Positions 1 to 7,442 of a DNA stretch of 64,000 bases are shown here, one piece after another. Within the stretch, counting starts at the first letter, position 1. Each line of letters begins with the position of its first letter. Under the pieces are notes generated by a model that searched no databases, was not told where the DNA came from, and worked only from the letters and a program-made list of their open reading frames with translations. The translations under genes and the position numbers were made by a program. The DNA is from Streptomyces sp. NBC_01689 (lineage in GTDB: Bacteria > Actinomycetota > Actinomycetes > Streptomycetales > Streptomycetaceae). The DNA lies in NCBI RefSeq assembly GCF_036250675.1, contig NZ_CP109592.1, forward strand, positions 4,154,001 through 4,218,000. Direction: 5' to 3'.

Positions 1-128
1 AGACCCTGCTGGCCGACACCGGAAGCGTCGACACGACGCCGTACGTCGTCGGCGGCACCCTTTTCCTCGGCCTCGGCGCCGGCTTTGTGACCTACTCGGT
101 GCGCCGGGAACGCACGGCGGCCTTCTGA
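1..128 (+). CDS. C-terminal end of an LAxTG cell-wall-anchored surface protein (partial)
   Basis: Only the last 41 codons are in the window; the reading frame starts at base 3 and ends with TGA at 126-128. The visible tail has the three parts of a sortase sorting signal: LADTG (visible residues 4-8), a hydrophobic stretch rich in Gly, Leu and Val, and a basic end with RRER. LAxTG is the motif used by class E sortases of streptomycetes, known from the long chaplins. The protein is therefore predicted to be exported, cleaved between Thr and Gly and linked to peptidoglycan. Nothing can be said about its outer domain, which lies outside the window. Confidence 0.7.
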   Translation, partial: TLLADTGSVDTTPYVVGGTLFLGLGAGFVTYSVRRERTAAF

Positions 129-157
129 GCGCAGCGCTCCGGCCCGGAACCCACGGG

Positions 158-898
158 ATGCCCATGCGAGACCTGACCGAGCTGACCGATGTCGAGGAGC
201 CCGCCTGGCCCCTCCTGTCCGAGGCGATCTCCACGAGCACGGTGTCGCTGGAGGTGCTCCCGGTGGAGCCCGCCCGGGCCCGCGCCACCCTGCTGCAACT
301 CCAGGTCACCGCGCGCTCCTGGCTCGGCGCCTTCGTCCTCAACTGCGGCGGGGTGTCGCTCGACAGCGGCTGGCTGCGCATCTACGGCAGTCCGGGCGAC
401 GGGGCGCCCGGGGGGCCGCCGGGCATCGCCGACGTCAACGGGTTCCCCACCGGCTTCGATCCGGCGTGGCGGCCGGACGGCGGGCTGGTCGTCGGCCATG
501 ACGTCCTCGGTGGGGCCTATGTGCTCAACGGTCCCGAGCCGGGCTCGGTGGGCCGCCCCGGAGGCCCGGGAGAGGTGGTCTACTTCGCGCCCGACGCCCT
601 GCGCTGGGAGGCCCTCGGCGTGGGCCACGCGGCGTGGCTCAGCTGGCTCCTGGAAGGCGGCACGGAGGACTTCTACGACAACCTGCGCTGGCCCGGATGG
701 CGGGCCGAGACGGGGCCGCTGCCGGGCTCCCAGGGCATCACGTTCGATCCGGTGCTGTGGTCGGCCGACGCCCGGCGCGACCTGCCCGCGGCCCGCCGCC
801 GCGCCCTGCACATGACCGAACTCCTGGACCTCCACCGGGGAGTCGGCCTGGAGCTCGACAAGGTCGACCCGGGCTTCCTCGGCAACTTCCACCCCTGA
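158..898 (+). CDS. DUF2625 family protein
   Basis: This 246-residue protein matches the DUF2625 pattern: an N-terminal segment with DDPAWPL-like wording (here EEPAWPLLSEAI), a central GSWLRIYGS-like core (GWLRIYGSPGDG), the phrase FAPDALRWEALGVGHAAWLSWLL, and a C-terminal HMTELLDLHRG. The function of the family is unknown and it is found in many soil bacteria. There is no signal peptide or membrane helix, so it should be cytoplasmic. It starts 29 bp after the surface protein stop and may be co-transcribed with it. No convincing ribosome binding site is visible before the ATG. Confidence 0.75.
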   Translation: MPMRDLTELTDVEEPAWPLLSEAISTSTVSLEVLPVEPARARATLLQLQVTARSWLGAFVLNCGGVSLDSGWLRIYGSPGDGAPGGPPGIADVNGFPTGFDPAWRPDGGLVVGHDVLGGAYVLNGPEPGSVGRPGGPGEVVYFAPDALRWEALGVGHAAWLSWLLEGGTEDFYDNLRWPGWRAETGPLPGSQGITFDPVLWSADARRDLPAARRRALHMTELLDLHRGVGLELDKVDPGFLGNFHP

Positions 899-905
899 GG
901 GCCGA

Positions 906-935
906 CTTCCGGCCCAGGGACTTCCGGCCCAGGGA
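906..935. repeat. 15-bp perfect tandem repeat downstream of the DUF2625 gene
   Basis: Two head-to-tail copies of CTTCCGGCCCAGGGA (906-920 and 921-935). Further imperfect copies of the CCGGCCC core follow to about 975. It is non-coding and probably a slippage product. The rest of the 899-1170 gap holds only the terminator at 1084-1117. Confidence 0.7.
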
Positions 936-1083
936 CCCCCGGCCGGGGGATCGCCGTCCCCGGGACTCCCGGCCCACGTCCTTCTTTTCGTCGGCCATTT
1001 CCTCGGCCTTTTCCTCTGTACGGCTTCCGTCCCTGGGGTGCGGCCGCGGTCCCCGAGTTCCGGCGTCCGTCCCTGGAGACCCG

Positions 1084-1117
1084 ACGGGCCCGGGCTCCGT
1101 GAGGAGCCCGGGCCCGT
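1084..1117. terminator. Bidirectional terminator hairpin
   Basis: A perfect 15-bp inverted repeat with a GTGA loop lies between the converging DUF2625 and DEAD-box helicase genes. There is no U-tract, as is usual for streptomycete terminators. Confidence 0.75.
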
Positions 1118-1170
1118 GAACGTCCGCGGCCGCGGCGCCCGGCCCCGATCCGGGGCCGGCCCGGGTGCGC

Positions 1171-2829
1171 CTACGCGGCGCGCCGGCCGCCGCCGCCCTG
1201 TCCGCCACGCTCCGTACGACGCTGCGGGGCACGTCCCCGGGTGCCGCCGCCGGTCCCGTTGCCGCCGCCGGTACGGCGTCCGCCGGTGGCACCGCCCCCG
1301 GTGGCGCCGCCCGTGCCGCGCTGCGGCTGGCGTCCCTGCGCCTGCCGCCCGCCGCCCGACTCCGCGCCGGTGCCCGAACCCGCGGGGCGCCGTGCGCCGC
1401 CGCCCGTCCGGGGCCGCGACCGGGCCGCCCGCTGCTTCGGCTGCTCGACGGGCTGGGGCACCTCGATGACGACCGGGACCCCGGAGGGCTCGCGGGCGCC
1501 GGTGAGACGGGCCAGTTCCTCGTCGCTCGACGTGACCCGGGCGGAGCGCGGGGTGATGCCGGCGTCGGCCATCAGACGCGTCATCTCACGGCGCTGCTCG
1601 GGCAGGACGAGGGTGACGACGCTGCCGGACTCGCCGGCCCGCGCGGTACGCCCGCCCCGGTGCAGGTAGTCCTTGTGGTCGGTCGGCGGGTCGACGTTGA
1701 CGACGAGGTCGAGGTCGTCGATGTGGATGCCGCGTGCGGCCACGTTGGTGGCGACCAGCGCGGTGACCTGGCCGTTCTTGAACTGGTCGAGGGTCCGGTT
1801 GCGCTGCGGCTGGCTGCGGCCGCCGTGCAGCGCGGAGGCCCGGACACCGTTGGCCAGCAGCCGCTTGGTGAACCGGTCGGCACCGCGCTTGGTGTCCACG
1901 AAGAGGATCACGCGGCCGTCGCGCGCGGCGATCCGCAGGGCCACGGCCTTCTTGTCGGTCTCGTCGGCGACGTGCAGCACATGGTGCTCCATGGTCGTCA
2001 CCGCGCCCGCCGACGGGTCGACGGAGTGCACCACGGGGTCGGTCAGGAACATCCGGACGAGCCGGTCGATGTTCTTGTCCAGCGTCGCCGAGAAGAGCAG
2101 CCGCTGACCGTCCGGCTCGACCTGCTGGAGCAGCGCGGTGACCTGCGGCATGAAGCCCATGTCGGCCATCTGGTCGGCCTCGTCGAGGACCGTGATCGCG
2201 ACCTGGCCGAGCGTGCAGTCGCCGCGCTCGATGAGGTCCTTCAGCCGTCCCGGGGTGGCCACCAGCACCTCGGCGCCGCGGCGCAGCGTCCCGGCCTGGC
2301 GGCCGATGGACATGCCGCCGACCGCGGTGGCGACCCGCAGGTTGACGGCGGTCGCGTACGGCGTCAACGCGTCGTCGACCTGCTGGGCCAGCTCGCGCGT
2401 GGGGACCAGGACGAGGGCGAGCGGCGCCCGGGGTTCGGCGCGCCGGCCGGCGGTGCGGGCCAGCAGCGCGAGCCCGAAGGCGAGGGTCTTGCCGGAGCCG
2501 GTCCGGCCCCGGCCGAGGACGTCGCGTCCGGCCAGGGAGTTGGGCAGGGTCGCGCCCTGGATCGGGAACGGCTCGGTGACGCCCTGTGCCGCGAGGGTCT
2601 TGGTCAGGGCGGCCGGCATGTCCAGCGCGTCGAAGGAGTCGACGGCGGGCAGTGCCGGGGTGATGGTCTCCGGCAGGGAGAACTCCTGCGGTGCCGCCGC
2701 CTTGCGGGCGGGGACCTTGCCGGCGCCCCGGCCGCCCCCGCGGCCCGCGTTCCTCGCGGAGCCGCCGGTCTGGGCGCCGCCACGCGCATTCGCCGGCCGC
2801 TTACGGACGGGACGTTCGGATCGAGTCAT
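1171..2829 (-). CDS. DEAD/DEAH-box ATP-dependent RNA helicase
   Basis: This 552-residue protein carries the whole superfamily 2 motif set: Q motif (PFPIQGATLP, about 87-96), Walker A (GRTGSGKT, 108-115), PTRELAQQ, TPGR, DEAD (216-219), SAT, RGIHIDDLDLVVN and HRGGRTARAG. The N-terminus is basic and the C-terminal ~120 residues are Arg/Gly/Ser-rich, an RNA-binding tail like that of RhlE/CsdA-type helicases. It unwinds structured RNA using ATP. The ATG at 2829 was chosen because upstream in-frame codons lack conservation and a GGAAGG element precedes it. The gene directly follows a cold-shock protein gene in the same direction, which suggests a shared role in RNA remodelling at low temperature. 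Confidence 0.93.
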   Translation of the reverse strand: MTRSERPVRKRPANARGGAQTGGSARNAGRGGGRGAGKVPARKAAAPQEFSLPETITPALPAVDSFDALDMPAALTKTLAAQGVTEPFPIQGATLPNSLAGRDVLGRGRTGSGKTLAFGLALLARTAGRRAEPRAPLALVLVPTRELAQQVDDALTPYATAVNLRVATAVGGMSIGRQAGTLRRGAEVLVATPGRLKDLIERGDCTLGQVAITVLDEADQMADMGFMPQVTALLQQVEPDGQRLLFSATLDKNIDRLVRMFLTDPVVHSVDPSAGAVTTMEHHVLHVADETDKKAVALRIAARDGRVILFVDTKRGADRFTKRLLANGVRASALHGGRSQPQRNRTLDQFKNGQVTALVATNVAARGIHIDDLDLVVNVDPPTDHKDYLHRGGRTARAGESGSVVTLVLPEQRREMTRLMADAGITPRSARVTSSDEELARLTGAREPSGVPVVIEVPQPVEQPKQRAARSRPRTGGGARRPAGSGTGAESGGGRQAQGRQPQRGTGGATGGGATGGRRTGGGNGTGGGTRGRAPQRRTERGGQGGGGRRAA

Positions 2830-2919
2830 GCTGGATCTGGATTTCCTTCCTGGGCCCCACGGACTGCACGCACAGCGCCCGCCGCCCTTTCGCGGCGGCT
2901 TTCTGAGCACTCACAGCAC

Positions 2920-2957
2920 GAGCCGGGACCCGCACCCGAAGGTGCGGGCCCCGGCTC
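2920..2957 (-). terminator. Hairpin between the cold-shock gene and the helicase gene
   Basis: Inverted repeat with 17-bp arms (one G-U pair in the minus-strand RNA) and a 4-nt loop, starting 21 bp after the cold-shock stop. It can terminate the cold-shock transcript or act as an attenuator before the helicase. A second, smaller GCCGCC/GGCGGC hairpin follows near 2879-2898 in the helicase leader. Confidence 0.65.
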
Positions 2958-2978
2958 TGGAAAAGCGCGTCCCCGAAA

Positions 2979-3182
2979 TCAGGCGGGGATGATGTTCTCC
3001 GCCTGCAGGCCCTTCTGGCCCTGCGCGACGTCGAACGAGACCTTCTGGCCCTCCAGCAGCTCACGGAAGCCGGAGCTGGCGATGTTGGAGTAGTGGGCGA
3101 AGACGTCGGGGCCGCCGCCGTCCTGCTCGATGAAGCCGAAGCCCTTTTCCGAGTTGAACCACTTCACGGTGCCGGTTGCCAT
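2979..3182 (-). CDS. CspA-family cold-shock protein
   Basis: A 67-residue single cold-shock domain protein with both RNA-binding motifs: RNP1 (KGFGFIEQ, residues 13-20) and RNP2 (VFAHY, 27-31). The length is standard for the family. These proteins bind single-stranded RNA and act as RNA chaperones or anti-terminators; streptomycetes have many copies, some constitutive. GGAGAG sits 6 nt before the ATG on the minus strand. A strong promoter and a roughly 100-nt structured leader lie upstream, and the DEAD-box helicase gene lies downstream in the same orientation. Confidence 0.96.
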   Translation of the reverse strand: MATGTVKWFNSEKGFGFIEQDGGGPDVFAHYSNIASSGFRELLEGQKVSFDVAQGQKGLQAENIIPA

Positions 3183-3257
3183 GTTTCTCTCCTGAACAGG
3201 TAAGGCCCCAATCCGGAGATGCACCGGGAAATGCCGGAGATGCCGGTAAAACAAAAC

Positions 3258-3285
3258 GCGCCTGCGGAGGATTCCGATCAGGCGC
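3258..3285 (-). promoter_or_regulatory. 5'-terminal stem-loop of the cold-shock mRNA leader
   Basis: GCGCCTG and CAGGCGC form a 7-bp outer stem enclosing a 4-bp CGGA/TCCG inner stem with a 2-nt bulge. The predicted transcription start (about 3281) falls at the edge of this stem, so the mRNA would begin with the hairpin and run about 100 nt to the ATG. Such leaders can stabilise the RNA or sense temperature; the role here is inferred. Confidence 0.6.
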
Positions 3286-3287
3286 AC

Positions 3288-3316
3288 AAAGTAAATGGGT
3301 ACCAAAAACGTATCAA
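3288..3316 (-). promoter_or_regulatory. Promoter of the cold-shock gene
   Basis: On the minus strand TTGATA (3316-3311), a 17-nt spacer and TACTTT (3293-3288) form a near-consensus vegetative (HrdB-type) promoter. It lies in unusually A/T-rich DNA for this genome. Confidence 0.7.
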
Positions 3317-3344
3317 TGAGACAGTAGCACACTCTGGGACCCGT

Positions 3345-3374
3345 GAGGGCGCCGGCCGGTCGGCGGGCGCCCTC
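3345..3374 (-). terminator. hutH terminator hairpin
   Basis: A 9-bp GAGGGCGCC/GGCGCCCTC inverted repeat sits 23 bp downstream of the hutH stop and ahead of the cold-shock promoter. Confidence 0.6.
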
Positions 3375-3396
3375 GACGGCGTACGGCGGCGGGCGT

Positions 3397-4941
3397 CTAC
3401 AGCAGCGGACCCGTGACGGGTTCCACCGCGGCCACCACCCGGCCTGCACGCACGAAGGCGTCGGCCGCCTCCAGGTCCGGCGCGAGGAAGCGGTCGGGGC
3501 CCGGGCCCTGGACACCGGCGGCACGGACGGCGTCGATCACGGCCCGCGAGGCCGGGGCGGGGGCCAGTCCCTCGCGCAGCTCGATCGCGCGGGTGGCGGC
3601 GTACAGCTCGATCGCGACGATGCGGGTGAGGTTGTCCACCGCGGTGCGCAGCTTGCGCGCGGCCGACCAGCCCATGGAGACGTGGTCCTCCTGCATGGCG
3701 GAGGACGGGATGGAGTCCACCGACGCCGGTACGGCGAGCCGCTTCATCTCGCTGACCAGGGCGGCCTGCGTGTACTGGGCGATCATCAGGCCGGAATCGA
3801 CGCCGGCGTCGTCCGCGAGGAACGGCGGCAGGCCGTGCGAACGGTTCTTGTCGAGCAGCCGGTCGGTGCGGCGCTCGGCGATGGAGCCCAGGTCGGCGGC
3901 GGCGATGGCCAGGAAGTCGAGGACGTAGGCGACCGGGGCGCCGTGGAAGTTGCCGTTCGACTCGACCCGGCCGTCGGGCAGCACGAGCGGGTTGTCGACG
4001 GCGGCGGCGAGTTCCCGCTCCGCGACGAGCCGGGCGTGCGCGAGGGTGTCGCGGCCGGCGCCCGCGACCTGCGGGGCGCAGCGCACGGAGTAGGCGTCCT
4101 GGACGCGCGGGGCGCCGTCCTGGTGGTGGCCGGTGAGCTCCGAACCCTTGAGCACGGCCAGCATGTTGGCGGCCGAGGCGCCCTGTCCGGGGTGCGGGCG
4201 GATGGCGTGCAGCTCGGGGGCGAGGACCTTGTCGGTGCCGAGCAGCGCTTCGAGGGAGAGCGCCGCGGTGACGTCGGCGGACTTGTAGAGCGTGTCCAGG
4301 TCGGCGAGGGCCATGACCAGCATGCCGAGCATGCCGTCGGTGCCGTTGAGGAGGGCGAGGCCTTCCTTCTCGCGCAGTTCGACGGGGGCGAGGCCGTGCT
4401 CGGCGAGGAGTTCGCGGGCGGGGCGGACCGTGCCGTCGGGGCCCTCCGCGTCGCCCTCGCCCATCAGCGTCAGCGCGCAGTGCGAGAGCGGCGCCAGGTC
4501 GCCGGAGCAGCCCAGCGAGCCGTACTCGTGCACGACCGGGGTGATGCCCGCGTTGAGGATGCCGGCCATGGTCCGCGCGACCTCGGGCCGGACGCCGGTG
4601 TGCCCCGAGCAGACGGTCTTGAGCCGCAGGAACATCAGCGCGCGCACGACCTCGCGCTCGACGCGGGGGCCCATCCCGGCGGCGTGCGAGCGGACGATGT
4701 TGCGCTGCAGCTGGGCGCGGAGTTCCGGGCTGATGTGTCGGCTCGCGAGCGCTCCGAAGCCGGTGGAGACGCCGTAGACGGGCTCCGGCTTGGCGGCCAG
4801 CGCGTCCACGATCTCGCGGGCCGCGGCCAGGGCCGCCACCGCCTCGTCGGCGAGCTCGACCCGGGCGCCGCCGCGCGCCACGGCGAGAACGTCGGACGCG
4901 GTCACGCCGGACGTCCCCACCACCACAGTATGCATATCCAT
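3397..4941 (-). CDS. hutH: Histidine ammonia-lyase
   Basis: A 514-residue member of the HAL/PAL family, which converts histidine to urocanate and ammonia, the first step of histidine use. Family hallmarks are VYGVSTGFG (56-64), [14 protein letters not shown] (141-154), and [16 protein letters not shown] and [12 protein letters not shown] further on. The electrophilic MIO cofactor forms from the triad at 145-147, which reads Cys-Ser-Gly rather than the usual Ala-Ser-Gly. The ATG at 4941 is chosen because TACGCT lies 7 nt upstream with a GTGACA -35 box at 17-nt spacing and no Shine-Dalgarno is present, so a leaderless mRNA is likely. It is not next to other hut genes, as is usual in Streptomyces. 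Confidence 0.95.
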   Translation of the reverse strand: MDMHTVVVGTSGVTASDVLAVARGGARVELADEAVAALAAAREIVDALAAKPEPVYGVSTGFGALASRHISPELRAQLQRNIVRSHAAGMGPRVEREVVRALMFLRLKTVCSGHTGVRPEVARTMAGILNAGITPVVHEYGSLGCSGDLAPLSHCALTLMGEGDAEGPDGTVRPARELLAEHGLAPVELREKEGLALLNGTDGMLGMLVMALADLDTLYKSADVTAALSLEALLGTDKVLAPELHAIRPHPGQGASAANMLAVLKGSELTGHHQDGAPRVQDAYSVRCAPQVAGAGRDTLAHARLVAERELAAAVDNPLVLPDGRVESNGNFHGAPVAYVLDFLAIAAADLGSIAERRTDRLLDKNRSHGLPPFLADDAGVDSGLMIAQYTQAALVSEMKRLAVPASVDSIPSSAMQEDHVSMGWSAARKLRTAVDNLTRIVAIELYAATRAIELREGLAPAPASRAVIDAVRAAGVQGPGPDRFLAPDLEAADAFVRAGRVVAAVEPVTGPLL

Positions 4942-4948
4942 ATTCAGG

Positions 4949-4995
4949 AGCGTACGCAGTGAATTCCGTGATGTCACTAGTGGTGTCACTAGTGG
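4949..4995 (-). promoter_or_regulatory. hutH promoter with two tandem palindromic operators
   Basis: The -10 hexamer TACGCT (4954-4949) and -35 GTGACA (4977-4972) are 17 nt apart. The -35 lies inside the first of two perfect 12-bp direct repeats TGTCACTAGTGG (4972-4983, 4984-4995), each holding the palindrome CACTAGTG. The arrangement suggests a repressor binding as two adjacent dimers over the -35 box. Confidence 0.6.
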
Positions 4996-5018
4996 ATGGC
5001 AGGTTCGCCCCTTACTTC

Positions 5019-5063
5019 GGTGTACGTCACCGCGTCGCTCGGGTGTACGTCACCGCGTCGCTC
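5019..5063. repeat. 22-bp direct repeat upstream of hutH
   Basis: Two exact copies of a 22-bp unit beginning GGTGTACGTCACC (5019-5040, 5042-5063) with a period of 23 bp. They lie about 80-120 bp upstream of the hutH promoter, beside the diguanylate cyclase stop. They may be a distal regulatory array or a recent slippage duplication. Confidence 0.6.
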
Positions 5064-5080
5064 CGGCGCGGGTCGCCGCG

Positions 5081-6235
5081 TCACGGCCGGCGCCGCTCGT
5101 GACGGCCCCGGAAGCGGCGGCGCTCCCCCTCGGCCGGGGGCGGCGCGTCGGCGAGGCGCACGACCGGATCGTCGGGCCCCTCCCGGCCCGCGACGACGGG
5201 CAGGGCGGCGCGCACGGCCTTCGCGCGGTACTGGGCGGCGTCGGCCAGCCGGAAGAGCCGGCGGGCCGAGCGCACCGGGCCGATCGCGTCCCCGGTCGAG
5301 GCGACCCCGCACGCCACCCCGTCACCCTGCTCCAACCCGGCCGCGCGACGGCAGAGTTCACCGGCGATGCGGACCACCTCGTCGGCCGGCGGCCCGACCG
5401 CGAGAAGGCAGAACTCGTCGCCGCCGAGGCGCGCGGCGAGGGTGCCCGGGAGCATCGCCCCGCACAGCGACAGCACCGACCCGAAACGCTCCAGCAGCCG
5501 GTCGCCGACGGCGTGCCCCTGGGTGTCGTTCACGCGCTTGAGCCCGTTGAGGTCGCAGACGACCAGACTGACCACGACGTCCTCCGCCCGGTGCCGTCCG
5601 ATCGCCTCGTCGAGACGCACGTCGACGGCCCGGCGGTTGGCGAGCCCGGTGAGGGCGTCCGTGAACGCCAGCCGCCGTGCCTCCTCCAGCCGTTCGGTCT
5701 GGGCGATCCCGGCCGCGACCACGGAGGCGAGGACGGTCGCGAAGTCCGCGTCCGCCCGGTCGAAGAAGGGCTCCGCGGCGCGGCGGGCGACATACAGCTC
5801 ACCCCAGGCCCTGCCGTGCAGCACGACCGGGGCGACCACGCAACAGCCCCGTCCGCGCCTGCGCAGGGCGGTGACCCGCTGATGGCAGTAGCCGGCCCGG
5901 CCGCCCGCCGGGCCGTCCGCGGTCTCCACCCAGGCGTTCGGACCGCCGCCGCCGGCCCAGCGTTCGTGCAGGAACTCGGCGATCTCCGGGAACTGGTGCA
6001 CGGGGTAGGCCTCCCGCTCGGGGAACTCCTCCTCGTCCGGCGCGCGTTCGCCGACGTTCACCAGCACGCGGAGCCGGCCGAGTTCGCGCTCCCACACGGA
6101 GAGCGCGGCGAAGCTCCCGCTGAGCGCGTGGCAGGCGCCGAGCGCCGCCGCCCGCCAGGATTCGCGTGGGGTGTGCGCCGCCGCCATCCCCTGCGCCAGC
6201 TCCACCACGGCCCTCAGCCGTCTGTCCTCACCCAT
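5081..6235 (-). CDS. cdgE: GAF-GGDEF diguanylate cyclase (CdgE-like)
   Basis: A 384-residue cytoplasmic protein. Residues ~20-185 form a GAF-like sensory domain and ~195-370 a GGDEF domain with the intact active-site motif RLGGDEF, preceded by DALTGLANRRA. It should make cyclic di-GMP from two GTP. No RxxD inhibitory site is seen in the usual place just before GGDEF, so product inhibition may be weak. Cyclic di-GMP controls sporulation through BldD in Streptomyces, and a GAF-GGDEF protein next to hutH corresponds, from memory, to CdgE. The ATG at 6235 has TAGCCT 6 nt upstream and no nearby Shine-Dalgarno (leaderless). An in-frame GTG at 6238 is the alternative. Confidence 0.9.
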   Translation of the reverse strand: MGEDRRLRAVVELAQGMAAAHTPRESWRAAALGACHALSGSFAALSVWERELGRLRVLVNVGERAPDEEEFPEREAYPVHQFPEIAEFLHERWAGGGGPNAWVETADGPAGGRAGYCHQRVTALRRRGRGCCVVAPVVLHGRAWGELYVARRAAEPFFDRADADFATVLASVVAAGIAQTERLEEARRLAFTDALTGLANRRAVDVRLDEAIGRHRAEDVVVSLVVCDLNGLKRVNDTQGHAVGDRLLERFGSVLSLCGAMLPGTLAARLGGDEFCLLAVGPPADEVVRIAGELCRRAAGLEQGDGVACGVASTGDAIGPVRSARRLFRLADAAQYRAKAVRAALPVVAGREGPDDPVVRLADAPPPAEGERRRFRGRHERRRP

Positions 6236-6300
6236 CACTACAGGCTAGGGACATTTACCTCCATGTGGGACATCGGTACGGCGGACAGGGGCCCGAGTGG

Positions 6301-6361
6301 CCGTACGGGCACGGCGGACGCGCCTTCGTACCGCCCGTACGGGCACGGCGGACGCGCCTTC
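6301..6361. repeat. 27-bp direct repeat between cdgE and the enoyl-CoA hydratase gene
   Basis: Two exact 27-bp copies (6301-6327, 6335-6361; period 34) contain GTACGGGCACGGCGGACGCG. A degenerate third copy starts near 6278. It lies in the 171-bp gap upstream of cdgE and downstream of the hydratase stop. Confidence 0.65.
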
Positions 6362-6406
6362 ACGCCCCTGCCCGCGCCCCCGCGCCGCCGCGCTCCCGCC
6401 CCGCGC

Positions 6407-7231
6407 CTACTCGCCGGGCCACTGGGGCGCGCGCTTCTCGTTGAAGGCCGCGACCCCCTCCGCGCGGTCCCCGGAGAAGGCGACCGATCGCCAGGCCGCG
6501 TCCTCGACCTCCAGGCCCGCACGGAGGTCGAGCCCCTGCCCGAGCCGCAGCGCCCGCTTGGCGGCCCGCAGGCCGACGGGCGAGTTGGCCGCGATCCGCG
6601 CGGCGAGCGCCAGCGCCTCCGCACGGTCACGGCCCTCGTCCACGAGATCGTCGACGAGCCCCAACTCCCGCGCCTCGGACGCCTCCAGACGGCGCGCCGA
6701 GAAGATGAGCTCGGCCGCGCGGGCCGCGCCGACCCGGCGCGGCAGCAACTGCGTACCGCCGCCTCCCGGGATCACCCCGACCGACACCTCCGGCAGCCCG
6801 ACGACCGCCGTACGGTCGGCCACGATCAGGTCGCAGGAGAGCGCGAGCTCGAACCCGCCGCCGAGCGCGAAGCCGTGCACGGCGGCGACGGTCGGCATCG
6901 GCAGCTCCAGGACACCGGTGTACGCGGCCCGCGCCACGGGCCGCTGCCGCATCAGGTCGGCGTCGCTGAAGGAGTTGCGCTCCTTCAGGTCCGCGCCCAC
7001 GCAGAAGGCCCGCTCGTGGGTGGAGGTCAGCACCACGACCCGCGCGCCGGGGTCGGCGGCGAGCGCCGCGCAGGCACCGGCGAGGGAACGGGCCATCTCC
7101 GTGGACACGGCGTTCATGGCCTTCGGCCGGTCGAGGGCGAGCTCCGCGACGTACCCGTGCCGGCGCACGACGACGAACTCCCCGAACCGGCGCTCGTCCT
7201 CGGACCGCCGCTCGTCCCCTTGCTCCGCCAT
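6407..7231 (-). CDS. Enoyl-CoA hydratase/isomerase family protein
   Basis: A 274-residue crotonase-fold protein. The oxyanion-hole and catalytic regions are clear: GADLKERN near residue 70, HGFALGGGFELALSCDLIVA, and GLPEVSVGVIPGGGGTQLLPR. Both catalytic glutamates of true hydratases appear to be present. It most likely hydrates trans-2-enoyl-CoA in fatty or branched-chain acid degradation; the exact substrate is not predictable. The ATG at 7231 has GGGAGG about 6 nt upstream. A pair of GTTAAC palindromes just upstream may be its operator. It is transcribed alone or with cdgE. Confidence 0.92.
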   Translation of the reverse strand: MAEQGDERRSEDERRFGEFVVVRRHGYVAELALDRPKAMNAVSTEMARSLAGACAALAADPGARVVVLTSTHERAFCVGADLKERNSFSDADLMRQRPVARAAYTGVLELPMPTVAAVHGFALGGGFELALSCDLIVADRTAVVGLPEVSVGVIPGGGGTQLLPRRVGAARAAELIFSARRLEASEARELGLVDDLVDEGRDRAEALALAARIAANSPVGLRAAKRALRLGQGLDLRAGLEVEDAAWRSVAFSGDRAEGVAAFNEKRAPQWPGE

Positions 7232-7250
7232 GACACCCTCCCTGTGAACG

Positions 7251-7266
7251 GTTAACGCGGGTTAAC
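7251..7266 (-). promoter_or_regulatory. Paired GTTAAC palindromes upstream of the enoyl-CoA hydratase gene
   Basis: GTTAAC occurs at 7251-7256 and 7261-7266, one helical turn apart centre to centre, 20 bp before the ATG. In DNA this GC-rich such A/T-containing pairs are unlikely by chance, so an operator is plausible. Confidence 0.45.
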
Positions 7267-7442
7267 TTCCGCCTCCCCCGATCATCGCAGCCGACGCCGT
7301 CCGGCGAAACCCGTTCCTTCGGCCGCGCCTCCCCGTTCGGGTGACATCCCGCCCAACTCCCGCCCCACGCCCGCAAAACACGCATAACCTGCGCACCGCC
7401 GAGGGCATCGGGGGGACGTACGCACACCGGGGAGGGATGACC

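Noticed and set aside
1165..3093. 642-codon rightward open frame opposite the helicase gene
   Set aside because: It is the mirror of the DEAD-box gene; the leftward frame carries all helicase motifs.
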